Assembly (NCBI RefSeq): GCF_001040945.1
Contig: NZ_CP011930.1
Location: 3,467,021 to 3,531,020, forward strand
From: Herbaspirillum seropedicae
GTDB lineage: Bacteria > Pseudomonadota > Gammaproteobacteria > Burkholderiales > Burkholderiaceae_D
Direction: 5' to 3'
Length of the DNA stretch: 64,000 nucleotides
In this document: piece after piece, positions 53,667-62,627 of the stretch
How the letters are laid out: every line of letters begins with the position of its first letter
Numbering within the stretch: position 1 is the first letter of the stretch
Notes under the pieces: generated by a model
Database searches by the model: none
Seen by the model: the letters and a program-made list of their open reading frames with translations, nothing else
Told to the model about the DNA's origin: nothing
Position numbers and translations under genes: made by a program

Positions 53667-54242
53667 ATGAAATTTGCAAAAGAAATCCGCGTCGGCAACA
53701 TCATTATGGTCGACAGCAAGCCCATGATCGTCCTGCGCTCGGACGTCAACGGTTCTTCCCGTACCGGTTTCACCTACAAGTGGAAGATGAAGAACCTGCT
53801 GACCAACAGCCCGCTGGAAAGCGTCTTCCGCGGCGACGACAAGTTCGACGTCGTGGTCCTGGACAAGAAGCCGGTGACCTACTCCTACTTCGCTGATCCG
53901 CTGTACGTCTTCATGGACGAAGAGTACAACCAGTACGAAATCGAAGGCGAGAACATGGGCGACGCCATCGGCTACCTGAAGGACGGCATGCAGTGCGAAG
54001 CCGTCTTCTACGAAGGCAAGGCTATCTCCGTCGAAATGCCGACCACCATCGTGCGCAAGGTTGCCTACTCGGAACCGGCCGTCAAGGGCAACACCTCGGG
54101 CAACGTCCTGAAGGAAGCCAAGATCGAAAACGCCATCGAAGCCAACCAGATCACCGTGATGGTGCCGCTGTTCGTGAGCCAGGATGACGACATCGAAATC
54201 GACACCCGCACCAACGAATACAAGAAGGTCGTGCGCGGCTGA
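53667..54242 (+). CDS. efp: Elongation factor P (Arg32 type)
   Basis: 191 residues. Three beta-barrel domains; Arg32 at the tip loop ([13 protein letters not shown]) in place of the Lys modified by EpmA in enterobacteria, so activation by EarP rhamnosylation is expected. It relieves ribosome stalling at polyproline. It lies 137 bp downstream of earP; a TAAAAT hexamer at 53538-53543 may be its -10. Confidence 0.97.
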   Translation: MKFAKEIRVGNIIMVDSKPMIVLRSDVNGSSRTGFTYKWKMKNLLTNSPLESVFRGDDKFDVVVLDKKPVTYSYFADPLYVFMDEEYNQYEIEGENMGDAIGYLKDGMQCEAVFYEGKAISVEMPTTIVRKVAYSEPAVKGNTSGNVLKEAKIENAIEANQITVMVPLFVSQDDDIEIDTRTNEYKKVVRG

Positions 54243-54260
54243 TTGTTTGCCGATGCCCGT

Positions 54261-54291
54261 AAAAAAACGCTGCCTGGTGCAGCGTTTTTTT
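54261..54291. terminator. Bidirectional terminator after efp
   Basis: A7, stem CGCTGC (54268-54273), loop, stem GCAGCG (54279-54284), then T7 (54285-54291). Confidence 0.95.
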
Positions 54292-54352
54292 ATGCCTGTT
54301 GGATGAGCGTTTGATGGCTGTTTGATGGCAGTTTGCCGGGCGCGCCACTGCC

Positions 54353-54489
54353 GCTCGTCCTGAGTAGCGGCATCACCGCGTATCGAAGGCGCGCCGAAAC
54401 CTGTCCTGAGCTCGCCGAAGAGGCGCAGCGCAGTTTCACGGCCAGTGAACCCTTCGATACGACGCTGCGCGTCTACTCAGGGCGAACGG
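54353..54489. repeat. REP-like imperfect inverted repeat
   Basis: Left arm contains cctgagtag (54359-54367) and cgtatcgaagg (54379-54389). The right arm contains their exact complements ccttcgatacg (54451-54461) and ctactcagg (54473-54481), with related flanks (gctcgtcc / ggcgaacg). Such paired palindromes are typical of dispersed intergenic repeats. No gene lies inside. Confidence 0.75.
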
Positions 54490-54521
54490 GTAGCCAGTGC
54501 GCGTTCGTCGATCTTTCATTC

Positions 54522-54566
54522 GGCTTATCCGGCTTATCCGGCTTATCCGGCTTATCCGGCTTACCC
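54522..54566. repeat. 9-bp minisatellite (ggcttatcc) at the 3' end of the GntR gene
   Basis: Four perfect ggcttatcc units and a fifth variant (ggcttaccc). The last unit contains the stop codon of the minus-strand GntR gene, so the array begins at the gene end. Confidence 0.9.
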
Positions 54567-55397
54567 AGCATCCCTCACCCGCGCCAGATCCCGCGCCGCC
54601 GCCTGCCCTTCCGCGCTGGCCCAGAAGGCGCGATCCGCCGCCTGCAGGCGCTGGGCCGAATTCTCCATATGGCGCAACGCAGCCGCCCGCGCCGCCTCGG
54701 CATCCCCGGCACTGATCGCCTCGGCCAGGGCAGCGTGTTCAGCGCGCACCTGCTGCACGAACTCATTGCTGCGCGCCTCATTCATCCGCGCTACGCGAAT
54801 GGCCGCATGCAAGAACTGGCTCAGGAACTGCACCAGCGAGGTATAGAGCGGATTGTGGGAGGCATTGGAAATGGCGGCATGGAAGGCAAAGTCTTCCGGC
54901 ACCCCATCGCGACCCGCTGCTGCAGCCTCATCAATGGCCTGCAAGGCTTGCTGGATCGCCAGGTTCTGCGCGCTCGTGCGCCGTTGCGCGGCCAGCGCCG
55001 CCATCTCGCCTTCCACCCCGCGCCGCAGTTCGATCACCCGCAACACCGCCTGGATGGAGTCACGTCCGTCATCCACATCCAGATCCAGCCGGAACGGGGT
55101 CGCCGGATTGGCCGGCAGCACCACCGTACCGCTCCCGCGCCGCGAACCCACCAGCCCTTCCGACTTGAGCCGGGAGATGGCTTCACGGATCACCGTACGG
55201 CTCACCGAAAAGCGCTCGGTCAGCTCCATCTCCGAGGGCAGGCGCGTCTCGGGAGCAAATTCGCCAGCACGGATCTGCCGCGCCAGCACGCTGGTGACAT
55301 GATCGGCCAGCGTCACCTTGCCGCGGGCCGATCCCGGCGCCGGTGGCACTGCCTGCGCAGCAGCGCTGGAGGAGGGGGAAGTCTTCATGGCGCGCAT
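54561..55397 (-). CDS. FadR-type GntR transcriptional regulator
   Basis: 278 residues from ATG 55397 (MRAMKTSP), GGGAGGGGG upstream. The N-terminal winged helix (about 30-95; LPSEMELTERFSVSRTVIREAISRLKSEGLV, RRGSGTVV) is followed by an all-helical FCD ligand domain with likely metal-binding residues (DFAFHAAI, H in ALRHM). It is divergent from denD across a palindrome matching the FadR-subfamily operator pattern, so it probably represses denD and itself. The ligand is presumably a sugar acid (inference). Confidence 0.9.
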   Translation of the reverse strand: MRAMKTSPSSSAAAQAVPPAPGSARGKVTLADHVTSVLARQIRAGEFAPETRLPSEMELTERFSVSRTVIREAISRLKSEGLVGSRRGSGTVVLPANPATPFRLDLDVDDGRDSIQAVLRVIELRRGVEGEMAALAAQRRTSAQNLAIQQALQAIDEAAAAGRDGVPEDFAFHAAISNASHNPLYTSLVQFLSQFLHAAIRVARMNEARSNEFVQQVRAEHAALAEAISAGDAEAARAAALRHMENSAQRLQAADRAFWASAEGQAAARDLARVRDAG

Positions 55398-55443
55398 GAT
55401 ACAGCGCCCCCTCCCACTTGAGTAAATCGTTTCAAACAGCAAT

Positions 55444-55462
55444 AAAGTTGTATGACAACTTT
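55444..55462. promoter_or_regulatory. GntR operator palindrome upstream of denD
   Basis: Perfect arms AAAGTTGT (55444-55451) and ACAACTTT (55455-55462) around ATG. The core TTGT-N3-ACAA fits FadR-subfamily sites. It lies where the -35 of the denD promoter should be. Confidence 0.75.
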
Positions 55463-55466
55463 CTGC

Positions 55467-55472
55467 TATAAT
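55467..55472 (+). promoter_or_regulatory. denD promoter -10 element
   Basis: Consensus TATAAT 64 bp before the denD ATG. The -35 region is poor and coincides with the GntR palindrome. Confidence 0.6.
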
Positions 55473-55535
55473 CCCTCCCGCAAGCGCCGGATCGCCCTTC
55501 CCTGCTATCCGGACCACAGATCAAGAGGAGAACAC

Positions 55536-56510
55536 ATGCATATCGTCATCACCGGCGGCGCCGGTTTCCTGGGCAGCCGTCTGGCGCGCCAGCTGCTGCA
55601 GCGCGGCACCCTGACCGGCCGCGACGGCCAGCCGCAAGCGATCAAGCGCATCACCCTGCTGGACGTGGCGCCGGCGCAGGGCTTCGATGATCCGCGCATC
55701 GAGGCGGTCACTGGCGACATTGCGGACGCCGCCGTGATCGAGCGGGTCATCACGGCCGAGACGCAGTCCATCTTCCACCTGGCGGCCATCGTCAGCGGCC
55801 ACGCCGAGGCCGATTTCGACCTGGGCATGAAGATCAACTTCGACGCCACCCGCGTGATCCTGGAACGCGCCCGCGCCCTGGGCAGCAAGCCGCGCGTGGT
55901 GTTCACCAGCTCGGTGGCGGTGTTCGGCGGCGAACTGCCGGCGGTGGTGCCGGACAATACCCTGCTGATGCCGCAAAGCTCCTACGGCGCGCAGAAGGTG
56001 ATGGGCGAATTGCTGGTGCAGGATTATTCACGCAAGGGTTTCATCGATGGCCGTGCGCTGCGCATGCCGACCATCTCGGTGCGTCCGGGCGCGCCCAACA
56101 AGGCGGCCTCCAGCTTCGCCTCGGGCATCATCCGCGAACCGCTCAATGGCCAGCCCTCGGTCTGCCCGGTCACGCCGGACACCCGCATGTGGCTGATGTC
56201 GCCGCGCCAGGCCATCGCCAACCTGATCCACGGCCATGAAATCAATGGCGCGGATCTGGGCCTGGCGCGCTTCCTGTCCATCGACGGCCTGTGTGTGACC
56301 GTCAAGGAGATGGTGGAGGCACTGGAACAAGTCGCCGGCAAGGAAGTGGTCCAGCTGATCGAATGGAAGGAAGACGAAGCGATCAAGCGCATCGTCAATT
56401 CCTGGCCCGGCGCCTTCGAGGCCAAGCGCGCCAAGGCGCTGGGTTTCACGGCGGACGCCAACTTCGCCGACATCATCCGGGCGCATATCGAAGACGAAGT
56501 GAAGAAATAA
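55536..56510 (+). CDS. denD: D-erythronate dehydrogenase-like SDR enzyme
   Basis: 324 residues from ATG 55536 (MHIVITGGAGFLGSRLARQLL), AAGAGGAG upstream. Extended short-chain dehydrogenase with nucleotide motif GGAGFLG (8-14) and catalytic YGAQK (SSYGAQKVMGELL). The sequence style (MRPTISVRPGAPNKAASSFASGI-type RMPTISVRPGAPNK) fits the DenD group, which oxidises D-erythronate to 2-dehydro-D-erythronate with NAD. The companion genes of that pathway (otnK, otnC, otnI) are absent from the window, so the substrate assignment rests on family resemblance. Confidence 0.8.
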   Translation: MHIVITGGAGFLGSRLARQLLQRGTLTGRDGQPQAIKRITLLDVAPAQGFDDPRIEAVTGDIADAAVIERVITAETQSIFHLAAIVSGHAEADFDLGMKINFDATRVILERARALGSKPRVVFTSSVAVFGGELPAVVPDNTLLMPQSSYGAQKVMGELLVQDYSRKGFIDGRALRMPTISVRPGAPNKAASSFASGIIREPLNGQPSVCPVTPDTRMWLMSPRQAIANLIHGHEINGADLGLARFLSIDGLCVTVKEMVEALEQVAGKEVVQLIEWKEDEAIKRIVNSWPGAFEAKRAKALGFTADANFADIIRAHIEDEVKK

Positions 56511-56533
56511 GCTTCACATCGGCATGAAAAAAG

Positions 56534-56567
56534 AAAGGGACAGCCCCGCAAGAGGCTGTCCCTTTTT
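56534..56567. terminator. Bidirectional terminator between denD and mmsB
   Basis: Arms AAAGGGACAGCC (56534-56545) and GGCTGTCCCTTT (56554-56565), A-rich on the left and T5 on the right. It serves convergent denD and mmsB. Confidence 0.93.
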
Positions 56568-56587
56568 GCTGCACTTCCGGATCGCGA

Positions 56588-57481
56588 TTACTGCGCCTTG
56601 CCCAGCATGTTGAAGATGCTGGAGAAGTCCAGCTTGCCGGCGCCGTTCATGCTGTGGATGTCGTAGAGGTTGCGCGCAGTGGCGCCCAAGGGAATGGCGC
56701 AGTTGGTCGCCAACGCATTCTCGACGGCCAGCCCCAGGTCCTTGAGCATCAGGTCCACGCCAAAGCCGCCGGCATAGCCCTTGGAAGCCGGTGCGGTTTC
56801 CATCACGCCAGGACAAGGGTTGTAGACCTCCAGCGTCCAGTTGCGGCCCGAACTCTTGGACATGATCTCCGACAGTACCTTGGGATCCATGCCATTGGCC
56901 ATGCCCAGGCGGATGGCTTCGGAGGTGCCGATCATCAGGATGCCCAGCAGCATGTTGTTGCAGACCTTGACGGTCTGCCCGCTGCCGCTCTCGCCCGCGT
57001 GATAAATGGCCTTGCCCATCTTCTGCAGATACGGCTGGGCCGCCTCGAAGGCCTCCTTGCTGCCGCCCACCATGAAGGTCAGCGTGCCCGCAGTGGCGCC
57101 ATTGGTGCCACCGGAGACCGGCGCATCGAGCATCTCGAAGCCGCGCGCCTTGGCCGCTGCAGCGACCTTGCGCGCCGCTTCCGGGGCGATGGTGGAGCAG
57201 TCGATCAAGAGCGTGCCCGGCTTGGCCGAGGCCAGCACCCCGGCCTCGCCCAGGTAGAGCGACTCCACGTGTCGGCTGGCTGGCAGCATGGTGATGACCA
57301 CGTCGGCCTTGGCCACCGCTGCCATGGAATCGGCTTCGGTCTTGCCGCCGACCTCCACCAGCTTGTCCACGCTGGCCTTGACCAGGTCATGGCCGCTGAC
57401 CGAAAAACCAGCCTTGACCAGGTTCTGCGCCATCGGCAAACCCATGTTGCCCAGGCCGATGAAGACGATGTTGGCGCTCAT
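56588..57481 (-). CDS. mmsB: 3-hydroxyisobutyrate dehydrogenase
   Basis: 297 residues; AAGGAGAG upstream. NAD-binding GLGNMGLPMAQNL (9-21), substrate motif DAPVSGGTNGATAGTL, catalytic Lys in GQTVKVCNNMLLG. The YNPCPGVMETAPASKGY segment is characteristic of MmsB and argues against L-threonate dehydrogenase. It converts 3-hydroxyisobutyrate to methylmalonate semialdehyde in valine breakdown. It starts 10 bp after mmsA. Confidence 0.95.
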   Translation of the reverse strand: MSANIVFIGLGNMGLPMAQNLVKAGFSVSGHDLVKASVDKLVEVGGKTEADSMAAVAKADVVITMLPASRHVESLYLGEAGVLASAKPGTLLIDCSTIAPEAARKVAAAAKARGFEMLDAPVSGGTNGATAGTLTFMVGGSKEAFEAAQPYLQKMGKAIYHAGESGSGQTVKVCNNMLLGILMIGTSEAIRLGMANGMDPKVLSEIMSKSSGRNWTLEVYNPCPGVMETAPASKGYAGGFGVDLMLKDLGLAVENALATNCAIPLGATARNLYDIHSMNGAGKLDFSSIFNMLGKAQ

Positions 57482-57491
57482 GCTGCTCTCC

Positions 57492-59000
57492 TTACTTCAG
57501 GGTGATGGTGGTGTTGACCTGGCCGGCTTCTTCATCGGGCGCATACCAGCGTGCGGTGACGGTCTTGGTCTGGGTCCAGAAGGTCACGGCCTGCTTGCCG
57601 TTGGGGCCGAGGTCGCCCAGCTTGGACGCACGCGAACCGGTGAAGCTGAAGTAAGCCACGGGGACCGGAATCGGCACGTTGATGCCGACCTGGCCGACAT
57701 CGATCTCGTTCTGGAACTTGCGCGCCGCATAGCCCGAGCTGGTGAAGATGGACGTGCCATTGCCGTTGGGGTTGGCGTTGATGAAGGCAATGGCTTCATC
57801 CAGCGTGTCCAGTTCGACGATGCACATGGCCGGGCCGAAGATTTCCTGGGTGTAGATGTCCATCTCGGGCTTGACGCCCGTGAAGACGGTCGGCCCCACG
57901 AAGTTGCCGTTCTCGCTGCCGGCCACCTTGCAGTTGCGGCCATCCAGCAGCAGCTTGGCGCCCTGCTCCACGCCGCTGGCGATCAGGCGTTCCACACGTT
58001 CCTTGGCCGCCTTGGAGACCAGCGGACCGACATCGGCCTTGCGGTCCGTGCCGGGGCCGACCTTCATGGCCTTGGAGCGTTCGACGATCTCGGGAATCCA
58101 TTCACGCGTCTGGCCCACCAGCACCACCACCGAATTGGCCATGCAGCGCTGTCCGGCCGCACCGAAGGCTGCGCCCAGCAGGTTGTTGATGGCCTGGTCC
58201 TTGGGTGCATCGGGCAGCACGATGCAGTGGTTCTTGGCGCCCATCATGCACTGGGCGCGCTTGCCGGCCTCGCTGGCGCGGCGGTAGATATGGGTGCCGA
58301 CGTGGGTGGAACCGATGAAGGAGACCGCCTTGATATCGGGATGGTCGCAGATCATGTTGGCCACGTCCGGGCCGCCATGCACCACGTTCAGGACGCCCGG
58401 CGGCAGACCGGCCTGGTTGGCCAGTTCGACCAGGAACAGCGAGGAAGTCGGATCCTGCTCGGAGGGCTTCAACACGAAGGTATTGCCACAGGCCACCGCA
58501 ATGGGGAACATGAAGCAAGGCAGCATCACGGGGAAGTTGAAGGCGGTGATGCCCGCCCCCACGCCCAGCGGCTGGTAGAGCGTATAGACGTCCACGCCGC
58601 CGGCCACGTTCTCGGCCAGCTCGCCCAGTTGCAGCGAGGTGATCGAGCAGGCGTGCTCCACCACTTCCAGGCCGCGCATGACTTCGCCTTCGGCATCCGG
58701 CAGCGTCTTGCCGTGCTCGCGGGTGATCAGTTCGGCCAGCGGGGCGATGTTCTCGCGCAGCAGTTGCTGGAACTTGAGCATGATGCGCATGCGCTGGGCC
58801 AACGAGGTATTGCGCCAGGTCTTGAAGGTCTCCTTGGCGTTGGCCACGGCCCGGTCGACTTCTTCCTTGGTCGCGAAGGGCACGCGCGCCACCACTTCCT
58901 GGGTGGCCGGGTTCAATACGTCGCGCCACTCCTTGGAAGTGGACTGTACCTTTTCACCGTTGAGGTACAGGGGAACGTTGGGGATGTTGGCTTGGCTCAT
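57492..59000 (-). CDS. mmsA: Methylmalonate-semialdehyde dehydrogenase (CoA-acylating)
   Basis: 502 residues from ATG 59000 ([18 protein letters not shown]); an ATG four codons earlier lacks a better site. Aldehyde dehydrogenase fold with [35 protein letters not shown] and catalytic Cys in [10 protein letters not shown]. It makes propionyl-CoA from methylmalonate semialdehyde. It sits between the binding-protein gene and mmsB in one operon. Confidence 0.96.
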   Translation of the reverse strand: MSQANIPNVPLYLNGEKVQSTSKEWRDVLNPATQEVVARVPFATKEEVDRAVANAKETFKTWRNTSLAQRMRIMLKFQQLLRENIAPLAELITREHGKTLPDAEGEVMRGLEVVEHACSITSLQLGELAENVAGGVDVYTLYQPLGVGAGITAFNFPVMLPCFMFPIAVACGNTFVLKPSEQDPTSSLFLVELANQAGLPPGVLNVVHGGPDVANMICDHPDIKAVSFIGSTHVGTHIYRRASEAGKRAQCMMGAKNHCIVLPDAPKDQAINNLLGAAFGAAGQRCMANSVVVLVGQTREWIPEIVERSKAMKVGPGTDRKADVGPLVSKAAKERVERLIASGVEQGAKLLLDGRNCKVAGSENGNFVGPTVFTGVKPEMDIYTQEIFGPAMCIVELDTLDEAIAFINANPNGNGTSIFTSSGYAARKFQNEIDVGQVGINVPIPVPVAYFSFTGSRASKLGDLGPNGKQAVTFWTQTKTVTARWYAPDEEAGQVNTTITLK

Positions 59001-59075
59001 TGCAATTTCCATAGTGAAGAGGTGGGGAGAGCAAGGCCGGCAGCATCGCTCCCGGCCACAGGCATTACAGGGGCA

Positions 59076-60308
59076 TTACTGCTTGACCAGCGGACAGGCT
59101 GCGTCCATGGGACGGAAGGCTTGCTGGGCCGGGATCACCGAGAGCAGCTTCAGGTAATCCCAGGGCCCCTTGGATTCAGCCGGGGTCTTGACCTGGTACA
59201 GGTACATGTCGTGGATCACGCGGCCATCGGGACGAATGGAGGCGTTGCGCATGACGGCGTCGGCGATCGGGATCTCGCGCATCTTCTGTGCGACCACCTT
59301 CCAGTCCGAGGTCTTGGCCGCCGCACGGGCCTTCAGGAACTGGTAGACGCTGGAATAGACGCCCGCCTGCACCATGGTCGGCTTGATGTTCTTGAACTGC
59401 GACTCGAAGCGCTTGGAGAAGGCGCGGGTCTGCTCGTCATAATCCCAGTAGAAGCCATCGGTGTAGACCAGGCCCTGCGCCGCCTCCAACCCCAATGCGT
59501 GCACATCCGAGAGGAACACCAGCAGCGCCACCAGGCGCTGGTCCTTGCCACCGACGGCAAAGGAGCGCGCCTGCTTGATCGCATTGACCACATCGGTGCC
59601 GCCATCGGCCAGGCCGATCACCTGGGCCTTGGAGGCCTGCGCCTGCAGCAGGAAGGAAGAGAAGTCCGACGCGTTCAGCGGATGGCGCACCGACCCCACC
59701 ACGGTGCCGCCATTGGCCTTGACCACATCGGAGGCATCCTTCTCCAGCGAATGGCCGAAGGCATAGTCCACCGTCACGAAGTACCAGGACTTGTTGCCCA
59801 GCTTGGTCAGCGCCGCAGCCGCGCCGGCGGCCTGCGAGTAGGTGTCGAACATCCAGTGGAAGCCATTAGGCGCGCACTCGGCGGTGGTCAGCGCACCGGT
59901 GGCCGGGCCGCTGTACATGGCGATGCCGCCCTTGTCCTTGATGAGCTTCTGCACCGCCAGCGCCACCGAGGAATTGGTGAGGTCGGCAATGGCTTCGACC
60001 TTGTCGCGGTCCAGCCATTCGCGGGCGCGGGTAACGCCCACGTCCGGCTTGTTCTGGTTGTCTGCCGAGAGGATCTCGATCTTCATCCCCTTGCATTCAT
60101 TCTTGAGGCAGTCTTCCACCGCCATCTTGGCGGCGACCACCGAACCCTGCCCGCCCATGGCCGAATACGGGCCGGACATGTCGGTGAGCACGCCGATCTT
60201 GACCGTATTGGCGTCCTGCGCCCATGCCGGGATGGCCGTAGCGGCCAGTGACACGGTACAGGCCACGGCGGCAGCCGTGAGCGAACGGCCCAAAGCGTTC
60301 TTGCGCAT
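59076..60308 (-). CDS. Branched-chain amino-acid-type ABC substrate-binding protein
   Basis: 410 residues; AAGGAGA upstream. Signal peptide about 1-30 (ATAIPAWA-QDA). Periplasmic binding-protein fold of the LivJ/Leu-Ile-Val family (VKIGVLTDMSGPYSAMGGQGSVVAAKMAVEDC; WYFVTVDYAFGHSLEKD). It is the first gene of the mmsAB operon, yet no permease or ATPase genes lie nearby, so it must use a transporter encoded elsewhere or act in sensing. Co-transcription suggests a branched-chain or hydroxy-acid ligand (inference). Confidence 0.92.
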   Translation of the reverse strand: MRKNALGRSLTAAAVACTVSLAATAIPAWAQDANTVKIGVLTDMSGPYSAMGGQGSVVAAKMAVEDCLKNECKGMKIEILSADNQNKPDVGVTRAREWLDRDKVEAIADLTNSSVALAVQKLIKDKGGIAMYSGPATGALTTAECAPNGFHWMFDTYSQAAGAAAALTKLGNKSWYFVTVDYAFGHSLEKDASDVVKANGGTVVGSVRHPLNASDFSSFLLQAQASKAQVIGLADGGTDVVNAIKQARSFAVGGKDQRLVALLVFLSDVHALGLEAAQGLVYTDGFYWDYDEQTRAFSKRFESQFKNIKPTMVQAGVYSSVYQFLKARAAAKTSDWKVVAQKMREIPIADAVMRNASIRPDGRVIHDMYLYQVKTPAESKGPWDYLKLLSVIPAQQAFRPMDAACPLVKQ

Positions 60309-60475
60309 CTTGTCTCCTTGATCTTGTGATTGTTGTCGGACCTGCCCGCGTTACGTTGACGCTGGGTCTCGCCCTTGTTCCTGCCGGCCGCCTCTCTGCA
60401 CCACAGCGGTGCCACGTCGGCCCCGCTATTCTGCATGTGCGTATTTATCGATACAATAACCACAAAGACAAAACG

Positions 60476-60495
60476 CTTTTGCATGAATGCAAAAG
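60476..60495. promoter_or_regulatory. Inverted repeat in the LysR/mms divergent region
   Basis: Perfect 9-bp arms CTTTTGCAT (60476-60484) and ATGCAAAAG (60487-60495), 2-bp spacer, ending 17 bp before the LysR ATG. It is a good candidate for an autoregulatory LysR site. Confidence 0.65.
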
Positions 60496-60512
60496 ACAGC
60501 TAGGGAGACCAC

Positions 60513-61430
60513 ATGCTGGACTGGGACAACCTGAGGATCTTCCTCGAACTCACGCGCAGCCAAGGCCTGGTGGATGCGGCCAAGAAACTGGGCATCGACC
60601 ATTCGACCGTCTCGCGCCGCATGAAGCGCTTCGAGGAACAGGTCGGCAGCCAGCTGTTCGACCGCAACAACCACGGCTACAAGCTCACCGCCGACGGCTA
60701 CCGGCTGGTGGAATATGCTGAGCAGGTCGAAAGCACCCTCTACGCCGCCACCGAAGAGCTGGGCGGACATAACAGCAAGCTCTCCGGCCAGGTGCGACTG
60801 GGCGCCACCGAAGGCTTCGGCACCTTCGTACTGGCGCCGCACATTGCCCATTTCTGCGCCCGCAATCCGCATATCACAGTGGACATGCTGCCCATGCCGC
60901 GCTTCGTGAACCTGTCCAAGCATGAGGCCGACATCAGCGTCTCCATCGAGCGGCCCCTGTCGGGTAATTACGTGGTCACAAAACTGTCCGACTATGTCCT
61001 GAAGCTTTATGCTTCACGCGACTACCTGGCCCAGCATCCGCCCATTCACACCATGGATGACCTGGCGCAACATCACTTCATCGGCTATATCGATGACCTG
61101 GTCTTCAGTGAAGAATTGCGCTACAAGGATACGGTAGCGCCCGACGCCTTCCGGGCCTTTCGCAGCACCAGCGTGGTGGCGCAATATACGGCGGCCTGCG
61201 CTGGTCGCGCGCTGGCCATCCTGCCTTGCTTCCTGGCGCAGCAATCCGAGGAACTGGCGCCGGTGCTGCCGCAGCAGATCGCCATTACGCGCAGCTTCTG
61301 GCTGGTGGCCTCCAGCGAGCAGCGCCATGTGGCGCGGGTGTCGGCGCTGTGGAGTTACCTGCGCGAGTGCGTGGAGCTCAACCGCGATTTCCTGATGGGC
61401 CAGTCGCGCCGGATGCGCTGGCTGGAATGA
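60513..61430 (+). CDS. LysR-family regulator, likely of the mms operon
   Basis: 305 residues; AGGGAGA upstream. N-terminal helix-turn-helix (about 18-45; [25 protein letters not shown]) and a two-lobed effector domain (about 90-295). Divergent from the binding protein-mmsA-mmsB operon with a 204-bp intergenic region containing a perfect inverted repeat, the usual arrangement for a LysR activator and its target. The inducer is presumably a valine-pathway intermediate (inference). Confidence 0.9.
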   Translation: MLDWDNLRIFLELTRSQGLVDAAKKLGIDHSTVSRRMKRFEEQVGSQLFDRNNHGYKLTADGYRLVEYAEQVESTLYAATEELGGHNSKLSGQVRLGATEGFGTFVLAPHIAHFCARNPHITVDMLPMPRFVNLSKHEADISVSIERPLSGNYVVTKLSDYVLKLYASRDYLAQHPPIHTMDDLAQHHFIGYIDDLVFSEELRYKDTVAPDAFRAFRSTSVVAQYTAACAGRALAILPCFLAQQSEELAPVLPQQIAITRSFWLVASSEQRHVARVSALWSYLRECVELNRDFLMGQSRRMRWLE

Positions 61431-61521
61431 TGCGCCGGCCCGCGCCTGCACAACGAGACGTGTTTCAACCCGGCCGCCCGGCCCCTCCCCGCGCCGGCGG
61501 CCTTACCCCAAGGAGATGACG

Positions 61522-62103
61522 ATGGCTGCAAAGAAGATCCTGCTGTTGACCGGTGATTTTGCCGAGGATTATGAAACCATGGTGCCCTTCCAGGCCCTGC
61601 AGATGGTCGGCCACACCGTCCACGCGGTCTGCCCCGGCAAGAAAGCCGGCGACAAGGTCAAGACCGCCATCCACGACTTCGAAGGCGACCAGACCTATAC
61701 CGAAAAGCCGGGCCACCAGTTCGCGCTCAACGCCAGCTTCGACGACGTCAGCGCCGCCGGCTATGACGCCCTGGTGGTGGCCGGCGGCCGCGCGCCCGAA
61801 TACCTGCGCCTGAACCCCAAGGTGATCGAGCTGGTGCAAGCCTTCGCCAAGGCCGACAAGCCCATCGCCGCGGTCTGTCACGGTCCGCAGGTGCTGGCGG
61901 CGGCCGGCGTGCTGGAAGGCAAGAAGGTGTCGGCCTATCCGGCCTGCGCGCCGGAAGTCAAGCTGGCCGGCGGCCAGTTCGCCGACATCGCAGTGGATGC
62001 CGCCATCACCGACGGCAAGCTGGTCACCGCCCCGGCATGGCCAGCGCATCCGGCCTGGCTGGCGCAGTTCCTGCAGGTGCTGGGGACTCGCATCGAGCTA
62101 TAA
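61522..62103 (+). CDS. DJ-1/PfpI family protein
   Basis: 193 residues from ATG 61522 ([20 protein letters not shown]); AAGGAG lies 6 nt upstream, which decides against the ATG at 61516. Class-I glutamine-amidotransferase-like fold with nucleophile Cys in [13 protein letters not shown], and acidic Glu in GDFAEDYE. Family members act as proteases, glyoxalases or deglycases, or chaperones; which applies here is not readable. Single gene with its own terminator. Confidence 0.9.
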   Translation: MAAKKILLLTGDFAEDYETMVPFQALQMVGHTVHAVCPGKKAGDKVKTAIHDFEGDQTYTEKPGHQFALNASFDDVSAAGYDALVVAGGRAPEYLRLNPKVIELVQAFAKADKPIAAVCHGPQVLAAAGVLEGKKVSAYPACAPEVKLAGGQFADIAVDAAITDGKLVTAPAWPAHPAWLAQFLQVLGTRIEL

Positions 62104-62143
62104 GCCCCACGCGCGCTCACACCTATCTGCCCAGTGAGGCAGC

Positions 62144-62178
62144 ATGCCGTCCGGTTACATCCCGGGCGGCATTTTTTT
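62144..62178 (+). terminator. Terminator after the DJ-1/PfpI gene
   Basis: Stem atgccgtccgg (62144-62154) with cccgggcggcat (62161-62172), one mismatch, then T7 (62172-62178). Confidence 0.85.
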
Positions 62179-62627
62179 GGCCGCTCAGCATGATGAGCAG
62201 TCAGCGCAGCGCCGCCACCCCTCCCACCTTCATTCGCATATTCCCGTGATGAAGCAAGAGGAAGCGAACTCCCGTACTACCTCACTACATTCCCCCATGG
62301 CAAGATTGCCGAAATGAATTTTGCTCACGTATTGACATATCGCAAGCATCGCCGGCTGGCCTTCCCTGCATTCGCGTTATAAAGCTAGCAATTCTCGTTG
62401 CACAACGATTGCAGCGAGAAAATCCTCGTCCGAAAAGAGACGGCACACCAGTAGCTGGAGGAATGAATGATCGTAGTACACATCCTGGACGGCTGATCCA
62501 GCCAGGCCAGCCAGGCTAGTTCTTGCCGGTCCGCAGCAGCGGACAGCCAATTCCATTGACACCCCATGCCGTCCGCTTGCCCACCCGGCAAGCGGACAGG
62601 GCATCGCTTTGCCATCGCCTTGAACCC
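62179..62627. other. Intergenic region with two GC-rich hairpins before the chemotaxis gene
   Basis: No supported gene in about 450 bp. Hairpin 1: gtccgc (62530-62535) / gcggac (62540-62545). Hairpin 2: gtccgcttgcc (62572-62582) / ggcaagcggac (62588-62598), 5-nt loop, 29 bp before the next ATG. No T tract follows, so a terminator role is unlikely. Confidence 0.6.

Noticed and set aside
54522..54566. CRISPR-like short repeats
   Set aside because: 9-bp direct tandem units without spacers; a minisatellite.
56588..57481. L-threonate dehydrogenase (suggested by nearby denD)
   Set aside because: The sequence has the MmsB-specific YNPCPGVMETAPASKGY segment and is co-transcribed with mmsA.
62377..62615. 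Short minus-strand frames before the chemotaxis gene
   Set aside because: Overlapping frames in several phases with no ribosome binding sites; they coincide with hairpins.
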